From: Paraburkholderia sp. BL9I2N2
Lineage (GTDB): Bacteria; Pseudomonadota; Gammaproteobacteria; Burkholderiales; Burkholderiaceae
Assembly (NCBI RefSeq): GCF_004339745.1
Contig: NZ_SMGP01000001.1
Span: forward strand, 2,666,001-2,730,000
Length of the DNA: 64,000 bases
Direction: 5' to 3'
Below the pieces are notes generated by a model, which was given only the letters and a program-made list of their open reading frames with translations, made no database searches and was not told the DNA's origin. Numbering within the stretch: position 1 is the first letter of the stretch; every line of letters starts with the position of its first letter. A program made the position numbers and the translations under genes. Positions 16,937 to 29,929 of the stretch are shown in pieces.

Positions 16937-17695
16937 ATGGACGTCAAAAGCGTGCTGTCAAATGCCTTCGCCATGCCGATCACGAGCCCGGCATTTCCCA
17001 TGGGCCCGTACCGGTTCATCGACCGCGAATTCCTGATCATCACCTACCGCACCGATCCGGACAAACTGCGCGCCGTCGTGCCCGAGCCGCTCGAAATCGG
17101 AGAGCCGCTGGTGCATTACGAGTTCATCCGCATGCCGGACTCGACGGGCTTCGGCGATTACACGGAAAGCGGCCAGGTGATTCCGGTGTCGTACAAAGGC
17201 GTGGCGGGCGGCTACACGCTGGCCATGTATCTGGACGACCATCCGCCGATCGCCGGCGGCCGCGAACTGTGGGGCTTTCCGAAGAAGCTCGCGAACCCGG
17301 TGCTCGCCGTTCATACCGACACGCTCGTCGGCACGCTCGACTACGGTCCGGTGCGCATCGCCACCGGCACGATGGGCTACAAGCATCGTCAACTCGATCT
17401 GGCGCAGCAGAAGAAACGCCTAGAAACGCCGAACTTCCTGCTCAAGGTGATTCCGCATGTGGACGGCACCCCGCGCATCTGCGAACTGGTGCGCTACTAC
17501 CTGCAGGACATCGATCTGAAAGGCGCATGGACCGGCCCGGCCGCGCTCGAACTGGCGCCGCACGCGCTCGCGCCGGTTGCCGAGTTGCCGGTGCTGGAGA
17601 TCGTCGAGGCGCGTCATCTGATTGCCGATTTGACGCTCGGTCTCGGCGAAGTTGTGTTCGATTATCTCGATCAGCCGGAAGCGAACGTGCGTTGA
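16937..17695 (+). CDS. adc: Acetoacetate decarboxylase
   Basis: This enzyme converts acetoacetate to acetone and CO2 through a Schiff base on lysine. The 252-residue length is normal. The catalytic pair is in [10 protein letters not shown], and the family strands [17 protein letters not shown] and [19 protein letters not shown] are present, as are the opening [15 protein letters not shown] and the end [11 protein letters not shown]. The start ATG 16937 follows an AAGGAAAAAC site. It is a single-gene unit between a signalling gene and an amino-acid binding protein, so the sequence does not show whether it serves acetone formation or ketone-body disposal. Confidence 0.93.
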   Translation: MDVKSVLSNAFAMPITSPAFPMGPYRFIDREFLIITYRTDPDKLRAVVPEPLEIGEPLVHYEFIRMPDSTGFGDYTESGQVIPVSYKGVAGGYTLAMYLDDHPPIAGGRELWGFPKKLANPVLAVHTDTLVGTLDYGPVRIATGTMGYKHRQLDLAQQKKRLETPNFLLKVIPHVDGTPRICELVRYYLQDIDLKGAWTGPAALELAPHALAPVAELPVLEIVEARHLIADLTLGLGEVVFDYLDQPEANVR

Positions 17696-17759
17696 ACGGT
17701 TGATCGGTTGATCGTCGTGGTGAGGCTTCTCTCGACATCAATGTCGTGCCACCGCGCAA

Positions 17760-17791
17760 ATGCAAACGGCCGCAATAGCGGCCGTTTGCAT
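17760..17791. terminator. Bidirectional terminator hairpin
   Basis: A perfect 14-bp inverted repeat (ATGCAAACGGCCGC at 17760-17773, complement at 17778-17791) with an AATA loop lies between the convergent adc gene and the binding-protein gene. It lacks a long T-tract, but its position and perfection support termination for both. Confidence 0.65.
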
Positions 17792-17825
17792 CACATACAA
17801 CAAATCGCGAAAGACGCGTAGCGCG

Positions 17826-18620
17826 TTACTTCAACACCACCTTCACGTCGAAGTACTTGGCCGCGAATCGGTCGATCGTGCCGTCCGCCTTGAGTTCCTT
17901 GAGCGCCTGGTTCAGCGCGTCCTTCAAGGCCTTGTCGCCCTTGCGGATGCCGAAGCCGACGCCCGCGCCGAGCAGCTTCTCGTCGCTGACGGCCGGACCG
18001 GCGAACTCGAAGCCCGCGCCTTGCGGCTTCTTCAGGAAGCCCTTCGAGGCGGCTTCCGCGTCCTGGAACGCGGCGTCCAGACGACCCGAAGCGAGGTCGG
18101 CGTAAATCTGGTCCTGCGTCTGATACGGCACGACGTCCACGCCGGCCGGCGCCCAGCGCGCCTTCGCGTAGGTTTCCTGGATCGTGCCCTGCAGCACGCC
18201 GACATGCTTACCCTTGAGCGAAGCCGGCGTCGGCAAGAGACCGCTGCCCTTCTTCGCGATCATCTGATTCGGGATCGTGTAGATCGGATCGGTGAAGTCG
18301 ATCGCCTGGCGGCGCTGATCCGTGATCGTCATGTCCGAGTTGATGGCGTTGAACTTGCGCGCCTGCAAGGCCGGGATCAGACCGTCGAACGAGTTCTCGA
18401 CCCACACGCATTTGGCCTTCAGCTTCGCGCACACGGCATTGCCGACGTCGATGTCGAAACCCTGTAGATCGCCCGACGGCGACTTCGATTCGAACGGCGC
18501 ATACGATGCCTCGACGCCGAAATGCACTTCCTTGATATCGGCAGCCGATGCGGTGCCGGCCGTAACCGTTGCCGCCGCGAACAGCGCGAGCGCAGCCATG
18601 TTTCGCCAATTCATCTTCAT
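17826..18620 (-). CDS. Periplasmic basic amino-acid binding protein (ArgT/HisJ-like)
   Basis: This is the solute receptor of an ABC importer, probably for arginine, lysine, ornithine or histidine. The 264-residue precursor begins at ATG 18620 (GAGGAAC site upstream) with a Sec signal peptide ending TASAAD. Family motifs are VEASYAPFESKSPSGDLQGF, GFDIDVGNAV, WVENSFDGLIPAL, INSDMTITDQRRQAIDFTDP and VGVLQGTIQETYA, followed by DQIYADLASGRLDAAF. The TITDxRRQxIDFTxPY block is typical of SBP family 3. The permease and ATPase genes that fit it are at 29057-31349, about 11 kb away beyond the AST operon, so the receptor may have been separated from its transporter. Specificity cannot be fixed from sequence. 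Confidence 0.88.
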   Translation of the reverse strand: MKMNWRNMAALALFAAATVTAGTASAADIKEVHFGVEASYAPFESKSPSGDLQGFDIDVGNAVCAKLKAKCVWVENSFDGLIPALQARKFNAINSDMTITDQRRQAIDFTDPIYTIPNQMIAKKGSGLLPTPASLKGKHVGVLQGTIQETYAKARWAPAGVDVVPYQTQDQIYADLASGRLDAAFQDAEAASKGFLKKPQGAGFEFAGPAVSDEKLLGAGVGFGIRKGDKALKDALNQALKELKADGTIDRFAAKYFDVKVVLK

Positions 18621-18866
18621 TACGGGTGTTCCTCTACGGTATTGAATAAGACGGAGCCGAATCCGGGCAAGCATGATTGCCGCGCCAAAAATGCGATTCA
18701 AACTCGTGCGGCCGGTGTGGTGCAGCGCAACAGCCGCGAGGCCGCGATTGTACAGGCTTCGTTTGCCGCGCCTGCGGGCGCGCCGCGTGGCGCGTTGCTG
18801 GGCACGCGCTTTGGGCTTACGCGTAAAGGTGTAAATAGCTGTCGCGTGCAGGCAAAGACAAACACG

Positions 18867-19775
18867 TCAGCGCGCGCCGTCGCCGGCTGCGAAATCGCCA
18901 CTGAGTTGTTGCGACAGATGCGTATAGACGGCAGCCACATGCGGCAAATGCCGCGACTCCGGATGCGCGAGCACCCAGACTTGCGACTCGGCTTCGTCGA
19001 GCGGCGGCGTCAATTGCACGAGATCGTCGCGGCCGCGCGCGAGAAAAGTCGGGAAGATGCCCACGCCGAAACCGCGCGCCACGAGTTCGAACACGGCCAT
19101 CACGCTGTTGGTCTTGTAGCGCGGCTCGACAATCGGGCAATGACGCTTGCGCCATAACACGGAGGGGTGATCGCCGAGCGAGGCGTCAGGAGCGGCCCAG
19201 TCGCAGCGCGCCAGCGCATCCACATCGCTCGCGTGGATGCCGCTGCTCCTGGCGGCGAACACCGCGATACGCAGCGGGCCCACGTGCTTGCCCACCAGAT
19301 GATCCGGCGCGCGGCGCGTGGCACGCACGGCGATATCGGCATCGCGTTTGGTAAGGCTTGCGAGACTGTTGGCTGCCGTCAGTTCGAACGACAACGCCGG
19401 ATGCAACGCCGCGAAATCACGCAGCGCGGGCAGCACGAGACCGTAGAGCACGGTATCGGTGGTCGTCACGTGGACGCTGCCGGACACGCGGTCGCTGCTT
19501 GCCTGCACCGTGGAGCGCGCCGCCGCGAGTTCGCTTTCGATACGCTCGGCATGTCGCGCCAGTTGCGCGCCGAGCGGCGTGGCGCGATAACCGCTGCGCG
19601 AGCGCTCGAACAGACGCTGTCCCAGCCCGCGTTCGATCCGCTGCACCGAGCGAAAAATCGTCGACGCGTCGATACCCAAACGCTGCGCGGCTTCCGCCAG
19701 CGTGCCGGCGCGCACCAGCGCGAGAATGGTCTGCGTATCCGCCGACGTCAGTTCGTATTGCGTTTTTGCACGCAT
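18867..19775 (-). CDS. LysR-family transcriptional regulator
   Basis: A DNA-binding regulator of 302 residues from ATG 19775. The N-terminal winged HTH (ILALVRAGTLAEAAQRLGID, STIFRSVQRIERGLGQRLFE) is followed by a linker helix and a periplasmic-binding-like effector domain (SGSVHVTTTDTVLYGLVLPA, RDADIAVRAT). The gene is divergent from the glutathione S-transferase gene with 127 bases between them, the usual layout for a LysR protein controlling its neighbour. The effector is unknown. The open frame continues upstream to 19880, but that part is shadow sequence across the promoter region. Confidence 0.88.
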   Translation of the reverse strand: MRAKTQYELTSADTQTILALVRAGTLAEAAQRLGIDASTIFRSVQRIERGLGQRLFERSRSGYRATPLGAQLARHAERIESELAAARSTVQASSDRVSGSVHVTTTDTVLYGLVLPALRDFAALHPALSFELTAANSLASLTKRDADIAVRATRRAPDHLVGKHVGPLRIAVFAARSSGIHASDVDALARCDWAAPDASLGDHPSVLWRKRHCPIVEPRYKTNSVMAVFELVARGFGVGIFPTFLARGRDDLVQLTPPLDEAESQVWVLAHPESRHLPHVAAVYTHLSQQLSGDFAAGDGAR

Positions 19776-19902
19776 GGTTTGGCAAGCCGCCTGTTTATTC
19801 GGAATCCGATCCGGGCTACTTTTACCACATGGACTTGTCGGCCGACGAGCCTCGCCACCGGCACCTGCCGGCCACTTCACTCCCGTTCATAGCGAAACCA
19901 TC

Positions 19903-20523
19903 ATGAAACTCTATTATTCACCGGGCGCCTGTTCGCTGGCGGTTCACATTGCACTGCGCGAAGCGGATCTCGACTTCGAAGGCGTCAAGGTCAATCTGCA
20001 AACGCACAAGCTCGCCAACGGCGACGACTATTACGCAATCTCGCCGCGCGGCTATGTGCCCCTGCTCGAATTCGCCGATGGCTCGCGCCACACGGAAGGC
20101 GCCGCGTTGCTGCAATACGTCGCCGATCTCGTGCCCGAGGCGGGCTTGCTGCCGCCCGCGAGTTCGCCGCAACGGCTCGAAGCGCTCGGCTGGCTCACGT
20201 ATATCAGTACGGAATTGCACAAGACGTTCAGTCCTTGGCTGTGGCATCAGGAGACCGCCGAATCGACGAAGACCGAATGCCGCGCGAAACTCGCGACGCG
20301 TTTTGGCGAACTGGAGCGTGTGCTGGCGACACGCGATTATCTGACGGGACAGTTCTCGGTCGCCGATGCCTATGCGTTCACGGTGCTGAGTTGGGCGCGC
20401 ATGCTGTCGATCGATCTCGGTGCTTATCCGAAGCTGGGTGCGTATCTGGAGCGCGTAGCGGCGCGCCCGAAGGTGCGTGAAGCGATGGTGGCCGAAGGCT
20501 TGATCCGCGCGAACGCGGCCTAG
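19903..20523 (+). CDS. Glutathione S-transferase
   Basis: A cytoplasmic 206-residue GST that would conjugate glutathione to electrophiles or act as a glutathione-dependent reductase. The thioredoxin-like N-terminal domain starts with MKLYYSPGACSLAVHIALRE, where Ser and Cys of the SPGACS loop are the candidates for activating glutathione, as in bacterial beta-class enzymes. YVPLLEFADGSRHTEGAALL holds the cis-Pro and the glutathione-gamma-glutamyl binding region. The helical C-terminal domain includes YLTGQFSVADAYAFTVLSWA. The frame is open upstream to 19702, but homology begins at ATG 19903. A LysR gene is divergent. Confidence 0.93.
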   Translation: MKLYYSPGACSLAVHIALREADLDFEGVKVNLQTHKLANGDDYYAISPRGYVPLLEFADGSRHTEGAALLQYVADLVPEAGLLPPASSPQRLEALGWLTYISTELHKTFSPWLWHQETAESTKTECRAKLATRFGELERVLATRDYLTGQFSVADAYAFTVLSWARMLSIDLGAYPKLGAYLERVAARPKVREAMVAEGLIRANAA

Positions 20524-20539
20524 GCGGCGGCCTGAGGGA

Positions 20540-20569
20540 AAACGTTGCGCGCCTCGGCGCGCAACGTTT
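20540..20569. terminator. Bidirectional terminator hairpin
   Basis: AAACGTTGCGCGC (20540-20552) and its exact complement (20557-20569) form a 13-bp stem with a CTCG loop, ending in TTT. It stands between the convergent GST and astE genes and should end both transcripts. Confidence 0.75.
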
Positions 20570-20586
20570 GGGTCTTGCGTGGTGGC

Positions 20587-21639
20587 CTACGCGAGTTTCG
20601 ACAGCGTGTCCTGCGTCGTCTCGACGACCATCAAGCCGGCGCGCAAACCGGGCTTGACCGTCGCGTTCGGAAACACGAGCCGCTCCTCGTCGTGCTGCAC
20701 GACATAGCGATACTCGCCATCGCGCGCGAGCACGGTGTCTTTCGCGAACGGCGTGAAATTCGCCACATCGGCGGCGACCAGCAATTCGAACGCATCGCTT
20801 TGCTTGGTGATCTGATCGATGACCGTGAACGCCCGCGGCAGATTCCCCTGCGCCTCACCACGCATGCCGGCCAGCAGATGACGCACCGCGTGATCGGCAC
20901 CGGCGAAACGCGTCAGATCGTTCTGGCCGAACGGACGCACCTTGCCGAGTTCCAGCGTGCACGCTTCGGCGCCGCATACCTGCGCGGTGAAATGCGAATA
21001 CGTGTTGCCCTTGGTGGTGTGCAACAGCACCACACTGATACGCGCCTCGCCGAGCCACTCGAACATCGCGCGTGAAAACGGCTTGCCGGTGTGCGGCAGC
21101 AACGCGAACTGCTCGAAGGCGGACGCGCGGATCGCGGTGTGCATGTCGATATGCCAGCGCGCGCCGGGTTGATCCGGCGCTGCCGCGAAGAATTGCGTCG
21201 CGACCTGCTCCAGCGCGGCGGCACGCGGCGCCTCGTAGCTCTGCGGCACCTGCAGATGACGGCCGCTGAAGAGGCGGTTCAAATCGTCATCGCGATAGCG
21301 GCAGGCGTCGCGCATTGCGTCGACGTTGCCGAGAATCACCAGCAGGCGGCAAGTCAACGCGGCGGTGCCCTTCGCGATATCGCGCACCAGAAACCCCAGC
21401 AGTTCGATCGGCGCGGTCTCGTCGCCATGCACGCCTGCAGAGACGAGCACGCTGCGCACGCCCTCTTCCTGCGTTGCCGGTTCCATCAACAGCACGCCGT
21501 CGTCCAGCCACGACCAGCGCACGCCGCCGGCACACGTACCTTGTGCTTCACCAGCGGCCGGCCGCGTGCCCGCCAGCGTGTAGGCGAGGAAATCGTCGAG
21601 CATCGAAACCGGCATATCGCGCTCAGCGCTGGAAGTCAT
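20587..21639 (-). CDS. astE: Succinylglutamate desuccinylase
   Basis: Last enzyme of the arginine succinyltransferase pathway; it splits N-succinylglutamate into glutamate and succinate. The 350 residues contain the zinc-carboxypeptidase-like motifs [15 protein letters not shown] (His and Glu ligands), [13 protein letters not shown] (third His) and [15 protein letters not shown] with the catalytic Glu. The start at 21639 overlaps the astB end by 17 bases, so the genes are translationally coupled. A strong hairpin 18 bases after the stop closes the operon. Confidence 0.95.
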   Translation of the reverse strand: MTSSAERDMPVSMLDDFLAYTLAGTRPAAGEAQGTCAGGVRWSWLDDGVLLMEPATQEEGVRSVLVSAGVHGDETAPIELLGFLVRDIAKGTAALTCRLLVILGNVDAMRDACRYRDDDLNRLFSGRHLQVPQSYEAPRAAALEQVATQFFAAAPDQPGARWHIDMHTAIRASAFEQFALLPHTGKPFSRAMFEWLGEARISVVLLHTTKGNTYSHFTAQVCGAEACTLELGKVRPFGQNDLTRFAGADHAVRHLLAGMRGEAQGNLPRAFTVIDQITKQSDAFELLVAADVANFTPFAKDTVLARDGEYRYVVQHDEERLVFPNATVKPGLRAGLMVVETTQDTLSKLA

Positions 21640-22963
21640 ACAGCGAACCCAAACCGAGAATCTGCGTCAGTTCGTCGAGCGCGGTGCGCGATTCGGCGAG
21701 CAATTGCGGATCGGTCAGATCGGCCGGTGCGAGACGGTCGCGATAGTGTTTTTCGATCCACGCATCCAGACGGCCGAACAACGTGTCGTTGATCCACACG
21801 CCTTGCGTCACCGCCGCGCGCTCCGCGTCGTCGAGCACGACCCGCAGGCGCAGGCAAGCCGGCCCGCCACCGTTCTTCATGCTTTCGCGCAGATCGAACA
21901 CCAGCACGTCGTCGATCGGGCCCGAGCGTGATGTCAGTTCGTCGAGGTAAGCAGCCACGCGCGGGTTTTCGCGGCATTCCTGCGGCACCACCAGCACCTG
22001 CTGGCCATCCGGGCGCGTCAGCAACTGGCTGTTGAACAGATACGAGGTGACGGCGTCGGCCACGCTCACCTGCGCGTCGGGCACTTCGATCACGTTGAAG
22101 TCCGCCTTCAGACCGGAGAGCTTCGCGCGCAATTCGTCGTACACCGCGTTCTGTTCGACGAACGCCAATTGATGACAGAACAGCGTATTGCGATTGCCGA
22201 CCGCGATCACGTCGTTATGGAACACGCCCGCGTCGATCACGTCGGGGTTCTGCTGCGCATACACCGTGGCCGCATCGGCGAGGCCGTGACGATGCGCGAC
22301 CGCGCGGCTCGCCTCGAAGGTTTGACGCGCCGGGAAGCGCTTAGGCTCCGGCCCGCGACGATACTCGCTGCGGCCATACACGAAGAATTCGACGCCACGT
22401 GCCGCATATTCCGCGCAAAAGCGCGTGTGATTCGCCGCGCCTTCGTCGCCGAGCGCCGGCGTGCCGGGCAGTGCCTCGTGCACCGCGAAACGGTCGGCGT
22501 CGTTGAAAATCGCGCGCAGCGTGCGGCGCGTCGATTCATGTTCGATCGCGCGATGCAGCTTGCTGCACAGATTGGCCGGCGTGAAATGCACGCGGCCGTC
22601 GTGCGTATCCGCGGACGGACTCACCGTCGCCGCATTCGCGGTCCACATCGCCGAAGCCGAACTCGCCGCGGCCAGCAACTCGGGCGCGTCCTTGGCCACG
22701 CGCGCGATCACGGTCGCGTCGTCGCCGGAGAAACCGAGCTCGCGCAACAGACGCATCGACGGACGCTCCTGCGGCGGCAACACGCCTTGATGAAAGCCGA
22801 GATCGGCGAGTTGCTTCATCTTGCGCAGGCCTTGCCGCGCGGCCGCCTTCGGATTCGCAACCGACTTCTCGTTGTTCTGCGACGCGACGTTGCCGAACGA
22901 GAGCCCCGCGTAGTTGTGGGTCGGGCCGACCAGGCCGTCGAAATTGGCTTCAGTGGCTTGCAT
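21623..22963 (-). CDS. astB: N-succinylarginine dihydrolase
   Basis: Second enzyme of the AST pathway; it converts N-succinylarginine to succinylornithine, two ammonia and CO2. The 446 residues match the family over the full length: opening [44 protein letters not shown] with the catalytic His, and [14 protein letters not shown] with the nucleophilic Cys near the C-terminus. It begins 9 bases after astD and overlaps astE. Confidence 0.97.
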   Translation of the reverse strand: MQATEANFDGLVGPTHNYAGLSFGNVASQNNEKSVANPKAAARQGLRKMKQLADLGFHQGVLPPQERPSMRLLRELGFSGDDATVIARVAKDAPELLAAASSASAMWTANAATVSPSADTHDGRVHFTPANLCSKLHRAIEHESTRRTLRAIFNDADRFAVHEALPGTPALGDEGAANHTRFCAEYAARGVEFFVYGRSEYRRGPEPKRFPARQTFEASRAVAHRHGLADAATVYAQQNPDVIDAGVFHNDVIAVGNRNTLFCHQLAFVEQNAVYDELRAKLSGLKADFNVIEVPDAQVSVADAVTSYLFNSQLLTRPDGQQVLVVPQECRENPRVAAYLDELTSRSGPIDDVLVFDLRESMKNGGGPACLRLRVVLDDAERAAVTQGVWINDTLFGRLDAWIEKHYRDRLAPADLTDPQLLAESRTALDELTQILGLGSLYDFQR

Positions 22964-22972
22964 CGTCGATCC

Positions 22973-25466
<2,494 letters not shown>

Positions 25467-25470
<4 letters not shown>

Positions 25471-26525
25471 CGTGCCTCTCCCGATTGTTCTTCCTGATGC
25501 GGCTGGTGCAGCGGCACGCAGCGCACCGTGTCGCCCTCTTCCACGCCGAGCGCGGCACGCGCCGCGTGCGGCAACGACGCGCCCGCTTCTTTACCTGCCG
25601 GCAATTCGCCGAGCACGCAGCGGAATTCGCCATCGGCGCCGTTATGCGCGATCAGATACGTCGAACCGTCAGCGGCCGCATGGTTCTCGTGCACCACACG
25701 CGTTTCGTTGCGCGTGACGCAGGCGCTGCGATCCACTTGCGCGGTCAACACCGGACCCGCGTCGAATATGTCGATATACCGATCCGTCTCGAAGCCTTCC
25801 TCGAGATGAATGTCGTATGCGAGCAAAGCCTTCGAATCCGGCTCGCCGAGCACGCGCTGCGCCGCCTCTGGCAGCAACGGCACATACACGGGATACGTCG
25901 GCATCACTTCGGCGATGAACGTGCGGCTACGGCCGCCCGATTCGATCTCGATGTCGGCGAAGTTGCGGCCGAAGAACTTGCGCCCCACCGCTTCCCAGAA
26001 CGGCGACACGCCGTTCTCGTCGGTGACGCCGAGCAACAGCGAAAACACCTCGGGCGTGAAGCGCTTGCGATTGGCGGCGATGTACATCATCCGCGCGCGC
26101 GACATCAGATGCGCGGCGGCGTCGCCACGCAGCGACGGGTCGATGTAATAGCCCGCGAGGCGGCTCTTGCCGGTCAGCTCATGCGACATGGTCAGCGCGT
26201 GAATCTTGCGGTTCACGTGCAGTTCGCGCGACGCATGAATCAGCGCGTCGTTGCGAAACGCGTAGAACGGGTCCGAGTAACCGGCCGCGGCGACGATGCT
26301 CGCCGTGCCCATCAGCTTGCCGCTCAGCGCATCTTCGAGCACGAACAGATAGAACTCCTCGCCCGGGAAATCGACTTCCGCGCGAAACGAGTCTTCCGAC
26401 AACGCGACGCGCGCTTCGAGCGCACGCCGGTCGTGCGGCAGGGAATGCAGCACCGGTTGCGCGGTGCGCGCCATGTGTTCGAGCGCGTCGAGATCGGCGA
26501 GGCGGCCTGGGCGTACGAAGAGCAT
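25467..26525 (-). CDS. aruF: Arginine/ornithine N-succinyltransferase, alpha subunit
   Basis: Partner of the beta subunit; the heteromeric enzyme succinylates arginine and, in Pseudomonas, ornithine. The 352 residues start at ATG 26525 or the adjacent ATG 26528; AGGA six bases upstream favours 26525. AstA-family motifs are LFVRPGRLADLDALEHMART, GTASIVAAAGYSDPFYAFRN, YYIDPSLRGDAAAHLMSRAR and DRYIDIFDAGPVLTAQ. Its similarity to aruG shows an ancient tandem duplication. It lies 41 bases after astC. Confidence 0.95.
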
Positions 26526-26566
26526 CATCGTTCCTGTTGAATGTGACGCGTGATCAATGCCGTGAA

Positions 26567-27802
26567 TCAATGCGACGCCGCTTCAGCCTTCGCGCCGACG
26601 ATCGTTTCGATGGCCTTCGCGAGTCGCTCGAAGCCTTCGTTCATGTCGTCGAGCGGCATGATCAGCGACGGCACGAAACGCAGCACGTCAGGACCGGCCA
26701 TCAGCATGATCACGCCATGCTGGCCTGCCGCCGTGACGAAGTCTTTCGCGCGGCCCTTGAATGCGTCGGTCAATTCCGCACCGATCAGAAGACCCCGGCC
26801 GCGCACTTCCGTGAACAGACCGAAGCGTTCGTTCAGCTTGGCGAGGTGGCCCTTCAACGCTTCACTGCGCGAACGCACACCTTCGAGCAGTTTCGGATCG
26901 CTGACCAACTCGACCACCTTTTCAGCGATCGCCGCGCCGAGCGGATTGCCGCCGTACGTCGTGCCATGCACGCCGACCTTGAAATGCGCGGCCAGTTCGT
27001 TGGTGGTCAGCATCGCGCCGATCGGGAAACCGTTGCCGAGCGCCTTGGCGGTGGTCAGGATGTCCGGCGTCACGCCGGTTTCCTCGTACGCGTAGAAATA
27101 GCCGCTGCGGCCCACACCCGTTTGTACCTCGTCAAAAATCAGCAGTGCGCCGTGCTGATCGCAGGCTTCGCGCAGCGCCTTCAGGAACGCCGGATCCGCC
27201 GGGATCACGCCGCCTTCTCCCTGAATCGGCTCGACGATCACCGCGCAGGTTTGCGCGCCGATGGCTTTCTTCGCGGCTTCGATGTCGTTGTACGGCGAGT
27301 GGGTAATGCCGGCCGGCACCGGGCCGAAGCCTTCCGAATACTTCGGCTGGCCACCGACGCTGACCGTGAAGAACGTGCGGCCATGGAACGACTGGGTGAA
27401 CGAGATGATTTCGAATTTGTCCGCGCCGTGGCGGTCGAACGCGACGCGGCGTGCCAGCTTCAACGCGGCTTCGTTCGCTTCCGCGCCCGAGTTGGCGAAG
27501 AACGCGCGGTCGGCGAACGTCAGGTCTTCGAGGCGTTTGGCGAGGCGCAGCACCGGCTCGTTGGTGTAACCATTGCCGATGTGCCACAGCTTGCCGCCCT
27601 GCTCGTGCAGCACGTTCAGCAGTTCGGGATGCGCATGACCCAGGGCGGTGACGGCGATGCCGCCGGCGAAGTCGATGTAGTCGCGGCCTTGCGTATCCCA
27701 GACGCGCGAGCCGAGACCGCGATCCGGCACGAAGGCGGCGGGCGAAAACACCGGCACCATGACTTCGTCGAAGGTCTGGCGTGTCACTGTCAGGTCGTTC
27801 AT
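26567..27802 (-). CDS. astC: Succinylornithine/acetylornithine aminotransferase
   Basis: A PLP-dependent class III aminotransferase that makes succinylglutamate semialdehyde from succinylornithine, the third AST step. The 411 residues contain [47 protein letters not shown] and [15 protein letters not shown] with the PLP-binding Lys. ATG 27802 follows GAGGATTTGCC. It is the first gene of the AST operon, and the 167-base gap upstream should carry the operon promoter. The enzyme may also work as acetylornithine aminotransferase; the operon context favours catabolism. Confidence 0.95.
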   Translation of the reverse strand: MNDLTVTRQTFDEVMVPVFSPAAFVPDRGLGSRVWDTQGRDYIDFAGGIAVTALGHAHPELLNVLHEQGGKLWHIGNGYTNEPVLRLAKRLEDLTFADRAFFANSGAEANEAALKLARRVAFDRHGADKFEIISFTQSFHGRTFFTVSVGGQPKYSEGFGPVPAGITHSPYNDIEAAKKAIGAQTCAVIVEPIQGEGGVIPADPAFLKALREACDQHGALLIFDEVQTGVGRSGYFYAYEETGVTPDILTTAKALGNGFPIGAMLTTNELAAHFKVGVHGTTYGGNPLGAAIAEKVVELVSDPKLLEGVRSRSEALKGHLAKLNERFGLFTEVRGRGLLIGAELTDAFKGRAKDFVTAAGQHGVIMLMAGPDVLRFVPSLIMPLDDMNEGFERLAKAIETIVGAKAEAASH

Positions 27803-27969
27803 GGCAAATCCTCGTTACAGGTGAGAGGTAATACAGGTAGTGTAGGAAACCGCACGCGATCCGTCTTGCGCATACGCGACGCTTTCTATGAGGTTCCACG
27901 CGAACGGGACGGGTTTAGCGCCTGGCCAGCGCGTTTCTGTCCGCGATTCAGTCCGCGTCTCAGTCAGCT

Positions 27970-29019
27970 TCAATCCGCCTGATCCGGCGGTTCGATCAGC
28001 GCGCCCGGCCGCGGCTCGCTGGCCGCGGCGCCGCTCGCGCCGGTCTGCTTGTCGATCCAGTTCCGACGATCCTCGCGCGGTGTGACACCAAAGCGTTCGC
28101 GGTACGCATTCGAAAAGTGCGCCGCCGACGAAAAACCGCAAGCAAGACTGATCTGCACCACCGACTTGCTGGTGCGCTGCAATTGCGTGCGCGCTTTCGA
28201 AAGCCGCAGTCCCAGATAGTATTTGGACGGCATCGAGCCGAGATACTGGCGAAAGAGGCGCTCCAACTGCCGCCGCGATACGCCGACCAGACCCGCGATC
28301 TCGTCGGTGGTGAGCGGGTCTTCGATATTCGCTTCCATCAGCAGCAACGCGTCGTTCAGGCGCGGATGGCGTTCGCCCGGCGCGGTCACGAACGGAATGC
28401 GCTGACGTTCCTCACCCGCGCGCAGCACGCCGACGCCGAGCGTATCGGCAATCCGGTCCGCGAGTTCAGGACCGTGCTCGCGGCCGATCATCGCCAGCAT
28501 GAAGTCGACGGTCGCCTGGCCGCCCGCACAGGTCGCGCGATCGCGGTCGATTTCGAAAATCTGTTGCGTGACGATGGAGCGCTCGAACTGCTCGGAGAAC
28601 TGCTGATAGGTTTCCCAATTGACGCTCACGCGATAGCCGGACAACTGCCCTGCCATGGCGAGCCACCATACGCCGTGATGAATGCCGGTGACGAGCGGCG
28701 TGCGCTGGCCGACACGCGAGAGGCTGGCAAGAAAGAGTCGATAATCGGCGAATTGCTGAAAGCGCTCGCTGACGATGATCAGCCAGTCGCACGAGATCGC
28801 ATCGCCGAAGGCGGCGTCGGCCGGCCAGTGCGCGCCGCCCGCGAGCGGCACCGCGCGGCCGTCCCACGAACACACCTGCACGCGGTACAGCGCGCGGCCG
28901 TCGATTTCATTGGCGAGATTGAGCGCGTCCACAATCGGCCCGACGCCCGACATCGACACGGGCGGCAAGGCGACGATTGCGACCTGCGTGGTCCGAGCCG
29001 GGCTGGACGTGCGAGCCAT
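27970..29019 (-). CDS. GlxA-family AraC regulator of arginine catabolism (ArgR-like)
   Basis: A 349-residue transcription factor with an N-terminal DJ-1/GATase1-like domain (about 10-190: VAIVALPPVSMSGVGPIVDA, VTGIHHGVWWLAMAG, TCAGGQATVDFMLAMIG) and a C-terminal AraC-type double HTH (about 220-320: VSRRQLERLFRQYLG, QISLACGFSSAAHFSNAYRE). The same architecture is found in Pseudomonas ArgR, which activates the AST and arginine-transport operons. Here it sits directly between the AST operon and the basic amino-acid transporter genes, all in the same direction, so it is very likely their regulator. ATG 29019 was preferred over a weak start at 29034. Confidence 0.9.
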   Translation of the reverse strand: MARTSSPARTTQVAIVALPPVSMSGVGPIVDALNLANEIDGRALYRVQVCSWDGRAVPLAGGAHWPADAAFGDAISCDWLIIVSERFQQFADYRLFLASLSRVGQRTPLVTGIHHGVWWLAMAGQLSGYRVSVNWETYQQFSEQFERSIVTQQIFEIDRDRATCAGGQATVDFMLAMIGREHGPELADRIADTLGVGVLRAGEERQRIPFVTAPGERHPRLNDALLLMEANIEDPLTTDEIAGLVGVSRRQLERLFRQYLGSMPSKYYLGLRLSKARTQLQRTSKSVVQISLACGFSSAAHFSNAYRERFGVTPREDRRNWIDKQTGASGAAASEPRPGALIEPPDQAD

Positions 29020-29056
29020 CGCTGAGCGAGTCAAACGCTACGGCGCGAGCCGCGCG

Positions 29057-29848
29057 TTACTTCAGGCTGCCGGAGAGGAACTGCTTGAGCCGCTCGCTGC
29101 GCGGCGAGGTCAGGACTTCCGCGGGCAAGCCTTCTTCTTCGGTGCGGCCTTGATGCAGGAACATCACATGGTTCGACACGTTGCGCGCGAAACCCATTTC
29201 GTGCGTGACGACGATCATGGTGCGCCCTTCTTCGGCGAGCTTCTGCATAACCTTGAGCACTTCGCCGACCAGTTCGGGGTCGAGCGCGGAAGTCGGCTCG
29301 TCGAACAGCATTACGTCGGGGTTCATGGCCAGCGCGCGGGCAATCGCCACACGCTGCTGCTGACCGCCGGACAGATGCGACGGATACTGCTTTTCGAGGC
29401 GCGGCGCGAGACCGACCTTCTCGAGATATTCCCGCGCGCGGTCTTCGGCTTCCTTGCGCTTCAGACCCAGCACATGAATCGGCGCTTCGACGATGTTCTC
29501 GATCACATTCATGTGCGCCCACAGGTTGAAATGCTGGAACACCATGGCGAGCTTCGTGCGGATGCGCTGCAGCTGCTTGTGATCGGCGACTTCGAGATTG
29601 CCGGCACGGTCGGTTTTGGTCTTCACCGTCTCGCCGTCGACGACGATCTGCCCGGCGTTCGGCCGCTCGAGGAAATTGATGCAGCGCAAGAAGGTGCTCT
29701 TGCCCGACCCGCTCGCGCCGATGATGCTGATCACGTCGCCCTTATTCGCATTGAGCGACACGCCCTTGAGCACTTCATTGTCGCCGTAGCGCTTGTGGAT
29801 GTCCTGTACGGCGAGCTTGCAAGCTTCGGTTTGAGTCGTGTGGAGCAA
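29057..29848 (-). CDS. Basic amino-acid ABC transporter ATPase (HisP/AotP-like)
   Basis: Energy-coupling subunit of a histidine/arginine-type importer. Family motifs are Walker [13 protein letters not shown]-loop MVFQHFNLW, signature [15 protein letters not shown], Walker [14 protein letters not shown] and the His-loop VVTHEMGFA. The best start is TTG 29848: GGGAGAG lies a few bases upstream and family homology begins right after, giving 263 residues. The frame is open upstream to 29917 but without a ribosome-binding site. The gene follows the two permease genes in the order Q-M-P. Confidence 0.93.
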   Translation of the reverse strand: MLHTTQTEACKLAVQDIHKRYGDNEVLKGVSLNANKGDVISIIGASGSGKSTFLRCINFLERPNAGQIVVDGETVKTKTDRAGNLEVADHKQLQRIRTKLAMVFQHFNLWAHMNVIENIVEAPIHVLGLKRKEAEDRAREYLEKVGLAPRLEKQYPSHLSGGQQQRVAIARALAMNPDVMLFDEPTSALDPELVGEVLKVMQKLAEEGRTMIVVTHEMGFARNVSNHVMFLHQGRTEEEGLPAEVLTSPRSERLKQFLSGSLK

Positions 29849-29929
29849 GATGCTCTCCCTTTGAAAATACGGATCAATCTTCGTGACGACGCGAGGATAA
29901 CGCGCCATCCACTGCAAACACGGCGCGCT